From Nymphaea colorata (Eukaryota; Streptophyta; Magnoliopsida; Nymphaeales; Nymphaeaceae): 49,146 nucleotides of DNA. Below, piece by piece: positions 19,501 to 31,218 of this stretch (within the stretch, counting starts at the first letter, position 1; each line of letters opens with the position of its first letter). The position numbers and the translations under genes are program-made. The DNA is taken from contig NW_022204891.1 in the NCBI RefSeq assembly GCF_008831285.2, positions 1 through 49,146 of the forward strand. The letters run 5' to 3'. The notes under the pieces were generated by a model that saw nothing but the letters and a program-made list of their open reading frames with translations, was not told where the DNA came from and made no database searches.

Positions 19501-21724
19501 GCTGAAAAAGGGATCCTTCTCGTGGACTGAGAAGTCAAGAGACGCCTTTGAGAAGCTAAAGGCAGCTCTAATGTCAGCCCCGGTACTAACTCTACCCGAT
19601 TTTACAAAGACATTCACCATCGAAACGGATGCTTGTGAAGTCGGAGTAGGAGCGGTACTTGGGCAAGATAACCACCCCATTGCCTACATGTCAAAAGCCT
19701 TAACCAGCAGGGCCAAACCTCTTTCTACATACGAGAAAGAGCTACTCGCTATTGTTATGGCAGTGGAGAAATGGCGTCCATATCTAATTGGACGCAAATT
19801 TACGGTCAGGACCGACCAAAATAGCTTAAAGTATATGCTCAAACAACGCGTGTCAACCCCTACCCAGCAAAGATGGCTAGCAAAGCTATTGGGGTATGAT
19901 TTCGAAATTGAGTATAAAAAGGGTCCTGAAAACAAAGCGGCTGATTCACTTTCCCGCTTGGCTGAACAACTAATGACATTGTCAGTAGTGGAAACGGATA
20001 TTTGGGATCGGTTAGCAAATGATCAACAGAGTGATGAATCGCTGAGGCTAATCAAAGCTTCGATCCAGCAAAACCCGGGTTCCATTCCCTTCTACTCAGT
20101 CAAGGGAAACATTTTGTATAGGAAGGACAAGGCAGTGGTCCCTCCTATCTCTGAGCTTAAGCAGGAATTCCTGCATCATTTTCATGACACTCCAGCCGTA
20201 GGTCATGAAGGGGTCGCCAAGACCCTAAGCCGCATCAAAGCTCAGTTTTGGTGGAAAGGTATGAAGGCTGAAGTACAGGCCTATGTAAAGAAGTGTGTAG
20301 TGTGCCAGCGAGAGAAGTATGAGGCAATCAAGCCTCCAGGCCATTTGAATCCTCTCCCGGTACCTACAAAACCGTGGACCGACGTAACGATGGATTTCAT
20401 CGATGCCATGCCTCGATCAGAAGGAAAAGAGGCAGTATTGGTAGTGGTCGATCGGCTCACGAAATATAGCCACTTCGCACCTTTGCCACGGTTGTATCAA
20501 GGGCCCCTCGTGGCCAACGTCTACCATGAGTACATAGGAAAGTTGCATGGAATGCCACAGTCCGTCATCTGCGACCGGGACTCAATTTTTCTATGTGCAT
20601 TCTGGCAAGAATACATGAAGAACATGGGGACGAAACTAAATTTCAGTACCGCCCACCACCCTCAAACAGATGGGCAGAGTGAGATAGTGAACCGGTCCTT
20701 GGAGACCTACTTACGTTGCTTTGCGGGTGAACGACCAGCCACTTGGGTGAAATATCTACCTTGGGCGGAATGGTCGTATAATACAAGTCTGCACTCGTCG
20801 ACAGGCATGACCCCTTACGAGGGCGTATATGGCTTTCCCCCTCCGTCGATTCCACGCTACGAAGGAGGAACTGCAGAAGACGACAGTGTTGACTGCGAAT
20901 TGCGCACAAGGGAGGAAGTATTAGAATCCCTAAAATAGAACATTGTGAAAGCGCAAAACCGCATGAAGCAGGTATACGACAAAGGCAGGAAGGACCGAGA
21001 ATTTGAGGTGGGTGACTACGTGTGGCTTAAGAGACTGCCTCTTAAGTAGAAATCCTTGATGGGTCAGCCGTATTCCAAACTGCTGCCTCGTTATTATGGA
21101 CCTTATCCAGTGGTTCAAAAGGTTGGGAAGGCTGCCTACAGACTTGGCCTCCCCAGAACAGCATTGGTGCACCCTGTATTTCATGTTACGAGGTTGAAGC
21201 CTCATCAAGGGGATGTACCAACACTGATAGAGCAGGTCCCGGATAACTTGCCTACTCCCTATCGCATTCTAAAGCATAGGTATGTCCAGCGACAAGGGAG
21301 GATGAGGCACGAGGTACTCGTGGAATGGGAAGGACCCGACAGGGGTACTTCTTGGGAAGAATTTGGGTCGATTGTTCATCGCTTCCCCTCTTCAAGCGCT
21401 CGAGGACAAGCGCAAGGTAGGGAGGGGGAATCTGTTACGGACCTACCCAGCGGTCCAGACCCAGCAGAGGCCGAGCCAGCGGAATCTAGTCGAAGGAAGC
21501 GCAAGGCTTCCGACTTGTGGGCTCGTTCTCTTCAGTGCATCAAGTCCAGTCCCAAGGAGATGCAAGAAGCACCAGAGATAGTTGCAGCGGGAGGAGTGGG
21601 AGGAGCAACTAGGTCGTCAACGGTGCTCAAGCAGGTTCGGTCTCAGGGTGACTTAGACTCCAGTTTAGGGCTCGTCAAGCTAGAAGCGTCCCAACCAAAC
21701 GAGTCCACTTCACGCGACCCTTGA
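16540..21724 (+). pseudogene. gag-pol: Broken gag-pol of element B
   Basis: It aligns with the A polyprotein from end to end. Lesions seen: a TAA at 16549-16551, four codons after the ATG; a one-base deletion near 17205 in Gag; a one-base deletion near 18955 in reverse transcriptase; in-frame TAGs at 20936-20938 and 21047-21049, both where A has CAG. Open stretches are 16579-17262, 17202-18962, 19028-20938 and 21056-21724. Preserved motifs are the CCHC knuckle, protease LLDSGAT, FFDD, the integrase catalytic residues, GPY and chromodomain. A Ser/Glu-rich linker follows the knuckle as in A. The frame ends inside the 3' LTR (boundary 21433), so the last ~97 codons are LTR-encoded. It cannot make a full polyprotein. 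Confidence 0.95.
21420..21430 (+). other. Polypurine tract of B
   Basis: GGGAGGGGGAA, two bases before the 3' LTR, identical to A. Confidence 0.9.
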
Positions 21725-24700
21725 GACGTCCTAAGATCCAAGTCTTAGGTAAACAGCTCGGTCAAACCTGACCAAGCTCTTGAGTCAACAAACCGAAGTG
21801 AGGGCGGGTCCCCTCACAAGGTCCCCACCCTGGGTTCAAAAGATCCAGGGGCTCGAACCTTTCCTTTGCGCGTGGGCACTAGGCCCGTTTTGCTTTATGA
21901 ATAACGAGTAAATAAAATTAGTCTTAGGCTTGTTAATATTAGGATTCGAGGTAGGAACCTAGCCTAGCGGGTTGTGCTTGGCGTTTTGGATTTGGGTCTT
22001 GGGTAGAGGGTGAGATCTGGATTGTAGACTCGCTCAAATAGGATTAGTATAAATTTATTTGGATCAATGTATTTGGGATCAAAAATTAAGGAAATTAAGG
22101 CATTTTGCGCAAGGCGCTCTCTCTCCTCCGTGCGAGGTTTGGCTCTCCGTCCTCAGTCTCGAGGAACTCTGATTCTGAAATCAAAGCACAACTCCAGCCC
22201 GAGCGTTCGAGTGTGTGCCCTCTCATCCCCTCGCGCCCCCTTCTACCGTGGCGTTTCTTCCTCCTTGAAGAACTCGTAGTACCGGCGGTGAACCAGCCAG
22301 CGCTCGAGTTGGAAGGCTTGCGGCGGATCTTCTTCCTCACCGGCGAAGGTCCCTCCCTTGTCCCCGGCTTTCTCCCCATCGAAACAGCATATCAGCAGCG
22401 TCCTGCACCTTCCTCACGGTCACGGTGAAGTTGAGAGGCAGACCTTGCAGCAGGGAAGATTGAGTCCATTGTTGGATTCAATATCGACGGTGAAAGGTTA
22501 GTAGTTTGGTTTCAAAGCTTTCTCCCAGTTGATTAGAGTCTCGATCTAGGGGAGAGCACTCCCAAGTTCACGTTCTTCTCTCGGCCTACCCGAGAGCAGA
22601 TCTTGAGATTCTTCGGTGAAGACTCTTTCTAGATGTGATTCAATCCATTTTGAGGAAGTAATGTTACCGGCGACTTAACCGCGCCCAAGTTCGTGTTGGC
22701 GATTGAGGAAACGGCCACGAGTTCGAGTTAGATTCTACGGCCTGTTTCTGTCAACCTGCCCCTCGGTATAGCAGAGTCATCTCTGTTGTATTGAGAGTTT
22801 TATCCGTGGAATATCATCATTCGGACGTTTGCTGGAAGCGCTAGCCTCCAAGCATCGTATTGGTGTATTCCGTGCCCCATCCGACGGTGGAATAGAGAGT
22901 TCGGTAGCTAGCCAAAATTCTGCTGTTTCTCCGATCATTCCTGCACTTCCCGGCCGGCTCGTGATCCCAGGCGTGAAGGGTCGAAATTGCCCTTACTCTG
23001 GAGAAAGCCCTAGTGAAGACGTCGAGGGCACCTTGGACAACTTGGAAGGCGTCGCTCAAACCGCGCCACTCATCGCGCCAAGCTCAAACCCATTTGACTT
23101 CGGCTGAACCAGGTAAGTTTAATCTTCACCCTTAATCCTGCCACGTGTCGTCCATCCAAGTCATCTTCCTCAGCCCCAACAATCAGTTAATTTTCTTAAG
23201 TGTCCCACTTCGAGTAGTTTAGGTAAGTGGCCCTAGTTCGTAGGTTCATACTCGCCACCTCGCCCCACTTTACTTGTTGCTTGGTCTTCTCCCTTATCGC
23301 ATGAAGTTGTGGCCTTACATCTGGCCACGTGTCAAGATCTGAAGGACAACGACCTAGCACCCCCCTCCACCTCGCGAAGCCACTTTTCACTTAGTCCTCG
23401 CGTCTTGCCACCTCGCATTTTGCTTTTCCCCCACTTAGCGCACCATTCCCCCCAACTCGCGCCCCTCTTCCTAAACTTTAGGAAAAGCACCCTAGGACTC
23501 GCTCCTCTCTTGGCCACCTCTCCACCTCGCCCAACCGCAGCTAGTCTCCACCCTTGATCTGTCCACGTGTCGCCATCTCCCCCTCTTCGAGAATCCACTA
23601 AGCCTCATCGCTTAGTTCTCCTCTTCCTTGTAATCTCGTCCAGGTTCATTCCCCTTAGCTTTAGGGAAATCAACCGTACATCGTGCCAAGTGGCACGCAT
23701 CCAACCCCTTATATACTCAACTTAACCCATTTGGTCCTAACCCAGCTAGACCTTGACCGGACCTAACCTAGTCAACCTCTTCTCGGTCTTGACCCAATTT
23801 GACTGAACCTGACCTGACCTAGCCTAGCAGGAACTCGGTCAAACCCGAGCCACCTTAGGTTGACCCAGTTGACTCGAGCTTACCTCGAGTGTCCCGTTGA
23901 CCAGACCCAGCCGAGTTCACTTGTGATTTCTCTTCTTCTCCAGCCAGCTCGCTAAGTCCCAACACCCGAGCCTTGCCTTAGCCTCCTTTTCTTCCTCTTC
24001 TACCTATCGGCTTAGCCCACCTTGTAGCTAGGTTAACCCTCTTCCGCACCTAAGCCCTGTTCCCTCTGACCTACCCGAGCCCTTAACCTCACTTCACTGA
24101 ACTAGCCTACCTGGAGAGCCCCGCCTGTCCAAGCTAACCCGACCTTAGCTAGGGACTAGGAACAGCCGGAGACGCTAGCCGCTCGCTAGCCGTCGTCGGC
24201 CAGCTCCTCGGCCACCCGCGCCGTCGTCGGCACTCTTTGTCGACAACCGTGGCCGAGCCACTTCCAGCGCCAGGTAGGTAGGCACTGCCGCAAGGCTTTC
24301 GCCCCCCTCGGCCGTGCCGCAACCCACAGGCGCAACTCAGGCGACAGGCGGTCGCCTCCTCCTTCCGTCAGCACCGCGGCATCCAGCCCGCGCCTTAGGC
24401 GACAGGTGGTCGTGCAATCTCGTCGGCACTCTGCCTGTCTGTCTGCCCCCGACAGCAAGCCCGTCTCGGCTATTCGTCCGCAGGTTCACCCACAACAGCA
24501 GGCGGCGGTTTTCGGCAGCGTACTGTCAGTCAGCGCCGACAACAGGCGGCTGTCTCGGCCAGCATTCTGTCCACGCCCGTCCGACAGCAGGAGGCTGTCC
24601 AGGCCGCGCGCTTCACGCCGGCCCGTGAGCTGCAATACCCGGGGCTTAGGTATTCTACCCCGTGGTCTCTCGGCACAGCCAAGGCAGCGCCTTGGCCGGT

Positions 24701-25208
24701 AACGCTCTCCAGCCTTTGTAGATTCAGGGAAGGTGGTAATTCCGTTTTTGCATTAGGATTCCATCTAGTTTGTTTAATTTGCTGTTTTAGCCCAGGCTTC
24801 GGCCAAGCTCCTCACTGTGGCACCTCGAGGGCCTTATTGCCCGAGACACGGTCGCAAGGAGCAGACCTACCCATTTGCTTTCGTGGGGTGTGGTTTGTCC
24901 GTTAGAGTGGTTTGCATGGTTTGGTGTGTTTGTGAGTGAGTTGAGAGTAATCTTTGTATCGCTCGCGTTTGTACTAGCCGGTAACCCCTGTAGTGGTTTG
25001 TAGTAGGATATTCCGTAGTTAGGTTGGGAAACTTAACCCTGTGTAACTCTGTCCTAGGGATTTTTGCGCCGGGGTTTGTCCGGCCGGGTAGATTGTTTGT
25101 ATTAAGTTTTACTTAGGAATTTTGGTTTTTAGATAGTACTCAAGTCGGTCTTGGCAGTAGGAGCGTCTTGGTTAGGAAATTCTGGCCTAATCGAGACGAG
25201 TCCTAACA
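21433..25208 (+). repeat. 3' LTR of element B (3,776 bp)
   Basis: Same length as the 5' copy with about 16 substitutions by eye. Landmarks are offset by exactly 9,204 bp: U3 hairpins 21798-21817 and 21962-21982, TATA 22048-22054, donor-like GTAAGT 23113-23118, GC-rich block from 25066, acceptor-like AG at 25131-25132. The polyprotein tail ends at 21724. Confidence 0.97.
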
Positions 25209-25213
25209 AAGGC
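25209..25213 (+). repeat. Target-site duplication of B, right copy (AAGGC)
   Basis: Matches 12224-12228. Its last three bases overlap the left target-site duplication of solo LTR C (25211-25215). Confidence 0.95.
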
Positions 25214-25215
25214 AG
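25211..25215 (+). repeat. Target-site duplication of solo LTR C, left copy (GGCAG)
   Basis: GGCAG directly precedes the LTR and recurs at 29133-29137. Confidence 0.92.
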
Positions 25216-25297
25216 TGTTACGGACCAACTTGTAGGTCTAGACCCAGCTCGGCGTGATGAGGCCGGAACCAGTCGGCCAAGGCAAAAGGCCTAGGAC

Positions 25298-25510
25298 TTG
25301 TGGGTGCAATCGTTAAGTCAACTTGAAGACGGTCCAAGCGAGGCTAAGTCAGCACTCGAGACAGTTGCAGCGGGCGGCGTGGGAGGAGCAACTAGGTCCG
25401 AAAGAGTGCTCGAACCAGGTGGAACTCAAGGCGTTCTAGAACCTATTGCGAGGCTCACCGAGCTTGATCGGAGTAACCCGAGCGTGAGTCCAACTTCCTC
25501 GAACGCTTGA
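25298..25510 (+). pseudogene. Remnant of polyprotein C-terminal tail in solo LTR C
   Basis: After an in-frame TAG, this stretch encodes DLWVQSLSQLEDG (from ~25292) and VAAGGVGGATRS. It aligns with the LTR-encoded tails of A (DLWARSL, VAVGGAGGAAKS) and B (DLWARSL, VAAGGVGGATRS). It has no upstream start of its own; it shows that the coding tail is a fixed part of this LTR group. Confidence 0.6.
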
Positions 25511-25582
25511 GCCTATCTAAAGCCGAGAGGCTTAGGTTCAGGTCTGAGTCAATCGGACTTGACCCGTGCTCGAAATTCCGAA

Positions 25583-25602
25583 GTGTGGGCGGTAACCCAC
25601 AC
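25583..25602 (+). other. U3 hairpin 1, LTR C
   Basis: GTGTGGG, loop CGGTAA, CCCACAC. One stem base pair differs from A and B with a compensating change; the flanks CCGAA and GAGGTCCCC are kept. Confidence 0.75.
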
Positions 25603-25728
25603 GAGGTCCCCGCCCTAAGTCCACAAGGCTTAGGGACTTTAGCTTTTGATTTTCGAGTTGGGCGCTAGGCCCGGTTTATGTTGCGTCTTCTATTTCATGT
25701 CAACGTCTAGTTTTGAAGTAGAGACCTA

Positions 25729-25749
25729 GCAAGGCGGGTTGTGCCTTGC
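25729..25749 (+). other. U3 hairpin 2, LTR C
   Basis: GCAAGGC, loop GGGTTGT, GCCTTGC: a perfect 7-bp stem. Confidence 0.65.
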
Positions 25750-25817
25750 GCAATTTTGGTATTAGACTAAGTTAGCGAGCTAGGTTATCATGTAATTAGG
25801 GCTCGCATTATGTTTAG

Positions 25818-25824
25818 TATATAG
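25818..25824 (+). promoter_or_regulatory. TATA box of solo LTR C
   Basis: TATATAG, 602 bp from the LTR start, at the conserved position. Confidence 0.55.
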
Positions 25825-26843
25825 TCTGTAAACTCAATGTACTATGGATCAAAAAATTAATCAAGAGATTGGCATTTGGTGTGGCACCCTCTCTCTCCTC
25901 GCACGAGGCTTCTCCCCTCTCGTCTCCCACCTTGTTCAGCCGTGAACCAGGCGTCTCCTCCCCCATCGCGTCCTCTACCTCCACGACGCTTCCAAATCCA
26001 GAAATCCTTGAAGAGCCGCCGTCGGAGACATAGGCATAAGGAAGAAGGCATCGGCGGATCTCCACCACCGGCGGCGATCCCTCCCTTGTCACGTAAGTAC
26101 CCCTTTCGAGCTTTTTCAAAGTTCTGGAATCAGTGCCTTTACCCTGATCACGAGGGTACTGTGAGGCTGATTCCGGCATAGGGAAGATTGAAGGCGACAG
26201 ATCCACCGCCGGCTTCAATTCGACACCGAAGAGGAGACGAATTCCGATCTCTCTCTCGCTGCCCGATTGCTGCATTCTGCCTTAGAACGCAGGGCGTCTT
26301 CACTCGGTTCCTCCCTCGGCACACCCGAAGAGGGGAATCGGGATTGGGGCGTATTCTGTTCTAATCAGACGTTGCAGATCGCACCGTGGGGTTGGAATCA
26401 GAAGTTTGATCCTTAGTAGGATTTGGGCCGGATTAGAAAGGCTAATCTCTGAAAAATTCAAGTTCTATCGGCCTGTTTTCTCCCTTTGATCTGTCAGACC
26501 AGAGGCTTAAAAGTCCAAATAAATTGCTTTCTGGTCGACATCCGAAGCTGCTGATTAGCCTAAAAGAATCGCCTGCAAAAGAGCTTCAAAATAATATAAA
26601 GCTGGCGACTTTCGATGGCTGAATCGCAAGGTTGAACTCTCGCCGGAAAAACGTATACATCCGGCCATCGCTGCTACTTCCGGTGGTCGCCATTGATTCT
26701 GGCGTTAAGGGACCGAATTGCCCTTCTTCCCTAGTGTTTTAATTAAAATCTGAAAGGGGTATATCGGTCACGGGACTTTCGGATCAAGTTCTGGCCGCCA
26801 GCGTGAATTGGAAGATTCTGACGAGGCCAATCATCCGAATCCG

Positions 26844-26849
26844 GTAAGT
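26844..26849 (+). other. Candidate splice donor in LTR C
   Basis: CCG followed by GTAAGT, 1,628 bp into the LTR. The TTTTTAG acceptor ends at 29053. Confidence 0.5.
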
Positions 26850-28989
26850 CCACCTCCGTTTCATCTCAGCCGTTCACTTCGACACCTGTCCACCATCCAG
26901 CCGTCCATCTGAGCCCTTGTCCCAGCTGCTGCCACCTGTCCCGATTCCGGATCAGCTCGCAATCAGCTGCTCCACCAAATCAGGAAGCAATCCCGCAGCC
27001 GCATCTCCCTTCCAGCTCCTCGCCACCGTCATCGCATCAACCCTAGATCGCACGGATCCTCACGCGTTCATCTTGACACGTGTTGCAATCCTAGCCTACC
27101 CTCTGCCACCTCACTCGCCACCTCACCCGCCAGCTACCCACCTTGGTCCCGCGCCTCGCCACTTGTCCTCCAGCCAGGCCCTGCGAGATCCCCTTCCCCT
27201 ATTCCATCGGATCTTGCTTCCTTAGTCTTAGGAATCCCCTCCACCTCGCGCCACCTTTCCTATTTCTTCTCAGCCGCAAATCTTCATATCCTCTTGACCT
27301 AATCCGCACCTCCTCTCCTCCGTCGATCTTATCCACGTGTCCCCATCTCAGCCTTAGCCTCGCCCGAGCTCACACGAGAGCGACACCTGGCCCTTCGCCC
27401 CAATCTCCTCTCCCTCCTTTGTCGAGCTTCTCCCTAATACTTAGGCGAGAATCCGAACTCTATTCCTAATAGCTAGCATTCTTCTAGCTCTTTCTGTCGT
27501 GTCCGTCCATCTTGCCACGTGGCAAGCATCGGTGCAATCCCTGGGTAAGACCAACCCAGTCAACCGAACCCACTAGGCAACCTCCCGCACCGAACCCGCA
27601 CCTAGGCTAAACCTCTAGCGAGCCAACCTAGATCGGCATTGACCTTTAGCATTAGTCAAACTAGGTCAACTAGTCCACCGAGCCCACTTCGTTGGTAGCC
27701 TCCCTTAGCGACTCGGGCCTACCTTGAGTGACCCTTGACCTACTTGACCCGGACCCATTGACTCGGTCCACTTAGTTAACCACCCGATTAGTTAAACCCT
27801 CCGCACTTGGTCAACGTTGACCAGCACCGTGAGCTTAGGCTCGACCTTAGCCTCCCCTACTGGACCAACCTATTAGCTAGGTCAACCCTTAACTGAACCT
27901 AAACCCCATTTGACCAAGCCTACCCTGACCCAAACCCGCTTGACTAGACCTACCACCTAGTAGAGCCCAGCCGAACCCAGCCAACCCAGCCTTAGTTAGG
28001 ATTAGGTTCAGCCGGCTCGCCGGCCTTTGCAGCGGCCACTTCTCCACCGTCGGCACCTATCGACGCCCGTGGCCGAGCCACATCTCGGAGATAGGCAGGT
28101 AGGCGCTGTCGCTGTGACAGCAGCCCCCCTCGGCAATCCAGGCGGCCCTTCCGACCCGGCTCTGTCGTCGTCAGCGCACCGCAGCAGTACCTCGACGGCA
28201 AGTCAATAGGTGGCTTCGTCCAGGCAGGCGGCCTCGTTCCGACAGCAACCGAGCGCTCCAGGCGTCATCGTCAGCGTTGTCAGTAGCAGTCCGCGGCAGC
28301 TTCCTCGTCCTCGACGTGCGTCCTATCCCACGGCTTAGCGAGCGTCGGCAGCAGCTTCTGCCGACACCAGCACTGCCGCAGCAGGACTCTTTGCCGCAAC
28401 AGGCAGCGGCCATAGCCAGTGAGCAGCGACCAGACTTCGGCAGTCGACCTGACCACCAGCGCGCGACCGGCCGTCAGCGCCTTCCGGCAGCGGTCAGTCC
28501 GAGCAGCAGGCTACGTGGAGGCACGCCTCAGCCGGTCTTCCTGTTCTGTGAGCTGCAGTGCTCGGGGGCAGGTCATCACCCCGAGACCTTATCCGGCTAC
28601 GCCAAGGGTGATCCTTGGCCGGTATCGTCTCCTATCCCCCTTGTAGCTCCGGGCGGGATTTGCTTTCAGTTTTAGGTAGCATATTAGTTTAATTTCAGCA
28701 TTTCTGTTTTAGCCTTGGCTTCGGCCTAGCTCCCCCGTGAGGTACCTCGAGGGCACTGTGCCCGAGACACGACCACAAGGAGCCAGACCACCTATTTCTT
28801 GCTGTTGGGTGTGGTTTGCACGTTAGTGTGGTTTGCGTGGTTTGTGAGTGAGATCGAGTGTTCTCTTGTATCGCTCGCGAATTGTAAAGGCCTCACGACC
28901 TTGTTAGTGTTTTTGTAGTAGGTAGACTTAGTTAGGAATTTTTGGGATTCGGGTAACCTACAAGTGTATCTCCCTACCTATTGGGTTTT

Positions 28990-29016
28990 GCGCCGGGGTC
29001 CTGTCCGGCCGGGTAG
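28990..29016 (+). other. Conserved GC-rich U5 block, LTR C
   Basis: Same 27-bp block as in A (2106-2132), E (38003-38029) and, on the other strand, D. Confidence 0.7.
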
Positions 29017-29132
29017 ATCATTTGTGTAATTACCTAGGTTTTTCGGTTTTTAGAATAGGCCTCAAGAAGGTCCTGGGAAGTTTAGGGTCGCACTGGTCGG
29101 GTTATTCTGGCCTAGACGGTGAGATCCTAACA

Positions 29133-29137
29133 GGCAG
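29133..29137 (+). repeat. Target-site duplication of solo LTR C, right copy (GGCAG)
   Basis: Matches 25211-25215. Confidence 0.92.
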
Positions 29138-29316
29138 TTGCACCGCGTGGACTACAAATGGCCCAGGCAAAACCGGACGCAGGAGAAGCTGAAAAGACAG
29201 CTACGGAAGCACGCGGAACCAAGAAAAAATGGCCGCTCGCAGTGAAGAAAGGGCACACGAGGGACGGCAGCAAGGTCGAAGGGTGTCAAGTCCGTCGATC
29301 CGAGCTGGTGGTTAAC
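29138..29316. other. Continuation of the unassigned pre-insertion sequence
   Basis: Before B and C inserted, 12228 joined 29136. This 179-bp remainder is A/G-rich, with a Lys-rich frame, and matches no element here. It ends in TTAAC (29312-29316), the likely left target-site duplication of D; the right copy would lie beyond the window. Confidence 0.5.
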
Positions 29317-29420
29317 TGATAGGACCTAAATCCAGAACCTCCGCCGGATGTCGATCCTCTCCCAAGATCTCTCGGAGGAGCCGTCGGACAACTCTAAAAT
29401 CCAGTTATTTACAATAAAGA

Positions 29421-29447
29421 AAACCCGGCCGGACAGGACCCCGGCTC
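29421..29447 (-). other. Conserved GC-rich U5 block, D 3' LTR
   Basis: Minus strand GAGCCGGGGTCCTGTCC followed by GGCCGGGTTT. It is nearly identical to A, B, C and E. The 5' LTR copy is at 35593-35619. Confidence 0.7.
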
Positions 29448-31212
29448 AAAATACCCTAGGTAGCGGTACAAGTAGGGGAACCCCAAAACTAACTAAGATT
29501 GACCTACTACAATTGACTACGAAGGTGGTGAAGCTTTACAATTTGCGAGCGATACAAATATTTAAACCTCTCACAGCTCACTCACAAACCATACAAACCA
29601 CACTAGCGGCCAAACCACGCCCTTAATCCAAGTAGGTAGGTCGGCTCCTTGCGGTCGTGTCTCAGGCACAGTGCCCTCGAGGTACCACGGAAGGGAGCAA
29701 GGCCGAAGCCGGGCTAAAGCAGGAAACAAAAGCAAACTAAGATGCTTCCTAGATGCAAAAGCAAAAACTACCACCCCGATAGCTACAAGGGGGAGAAGAA
29801 CACGATACCAGCCAAGGGTATTCCTTGGCGCAGCCGGATTCGGACCACGGGGTGAGAACCAGTCCCCGGGTATTGCAGCTCACGGTTCACGGATGTCGGC
29901 TGAGAAGGGCCTCCTCGAAGCGCCTACACTGATGACGAGCGCCGATGAGGAAGGGCTTAGATTCGGCTTGTCGCCGATGCCGCTGGCTAGGACGCCGCCT
30001 AGAGTGTCGAGGGGGGCTGCTGCCGGGAAGCGACAGCGCCTACCTGCCTTCGTCAGAAGGTGGTTCGACCACACGCGCCGTGCGATGCCGATGGAGTGAA
30101 GGTGGCCGAGGAAGGGGGCCGGGTGTAACCGGCCAAGCCTAGACCTAACTAAGGCTGGGGTTGGTTTGGTTCGGCAGGGCTCTATAGGTAGGCTGGCTTA
30201 GTCAAGATAGGCTAGGGTTGGGGTAGGCTAGAGGGATCTTGTGGGTTTAGGAGCGAAAGTAGGTAGCCTAACTACGAGGTGAGTCTAGTCGGGCTGGTCT
30301 GGGTCGAGCCTAGGCTCAAGGTCAATGGTCACTGTTGACCAAATGTGGGTAGAGGTTGACTAAATAGGAGGTTGACTAATGGACCAAGCTTAGTAGGTCC
30401 GGGTCAAGTAGGTCAAGAGGAGTCACTCGAGGTAGGCTCGAGTCAACTAGGCTAGCTTAGAAAGGAGGTGAGCTAGGTGGGGTCAATGTTTCCTACTTTA
30501 GTCTAAGGCAAGTGGGGAGGTGGCGGCTTAGGACCAGTCCAGAAGGAGTGGGTTGCTTAGGGTAGGTGGCGGCACAAGAGGGAACCTAGCTAGGTGGGAT
30601 GGGACTTGGCTGGTCGTGCCAAGTGGTTGTGCCGGATCCTTGCCACGTGGCAAGATGAGGGGAGCAAGACAGAGAGAGCTAGAAAAGGGCTAGCTATTAG
30701 GGAAAGATTTGAACTCTTTCCTAACTGATAGGGAGGAGCTCGACAAAGGAGGAGAGGGAGATTTACGGCTGAGAAGAATAAGGAAGATCGGCTAGGTGGC
30801 AATGATCTTTCCTAAACGATAGGAGATGGAATCGGGAAGGTAGGGAAGGAGATCTCGCAAGGAGCCACCGGCTGGACACGTGGAAGAATGCAGGACCAAG
30901 ATGGTGAGGTGGCTGATGGGCTGGCTGATGGGGTGGCAAAGGGCTAGGGAGATAGCGACACTTGGCGAGATGGAGGGCTGTGATGAAAAATGGATTAGGG
31001 TTGACGATTTCTAAAGAGACAAAATAGGGAAGGAGATTCGGCTGCTAGGGATCCTTCCTAAAAGGTTGGGGCTCGAGATCCTAGACTGATCTCGAGTGGG
31101 ACAGGTGTAGGCTGACTAGGACTTGACTTGGGGGAAAGTAGCTAGGATGCTGACACGTGGACAGATGGAGGGACGTAGGCCAAGGTGGGGAATTAGGGTT
31201 GAAGGGCGAAAA

Positions 31213-31218
31213 GTGTAC
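31213..31218 (-). other. Degenerate candidate splice donor in LTR D
   Basis: TCG then GTACAC on the minus strand, 1,629 bp into the LTR, exactly where A, B, C and F have GTAAGT, and again followed by CCACGTGTC. The GT is kept but the rest of the consensus is weak. Confidence 0.35.

Larger units (their letters stand above)
12229..25208 (+). mobile_element. Element B: complete chromovirus, defective gag-pol
   Basis: 12,980 bp with two LTRs of exactly 3,776 bp, primer site, leader module, broken gag-pol and polypurine tract, bounded by AAGGC. I counted about 16 substitutions and no indels between the LTRs (about 0.4%), so insertion is recent. The coding region nevertheless has an early stop, two frameshifts and two CAG-to-TAG changes. 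It is therefore probably a copy that was already defective and moved in trans. Confidence 0.97.
25216..29132 (+). mobile_element. Solo LTR C (3,917 bp), third related family
   Basis: TGTTACGG to GATCCTAACA, with GGCAG on both sides and no internal region: a solo LTR left by LTR-LTR recombination. It carries the same landmarks as A and B: a tail-coding start (DLWVQSL and AAGGVGGATRS in frame, one TAG), U3 hairpins (25583-25602, 25729-25749), TATA (25818-25824), GTAAGT (26844-26849), a TTGACC-rich region (about 27550-27960), the conserved GC-rich block (28990-29016) and an acceptor-like TTTTTAG ending at 29053. Overall sequence is well diverged from A and B. Confidence 0.93.
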
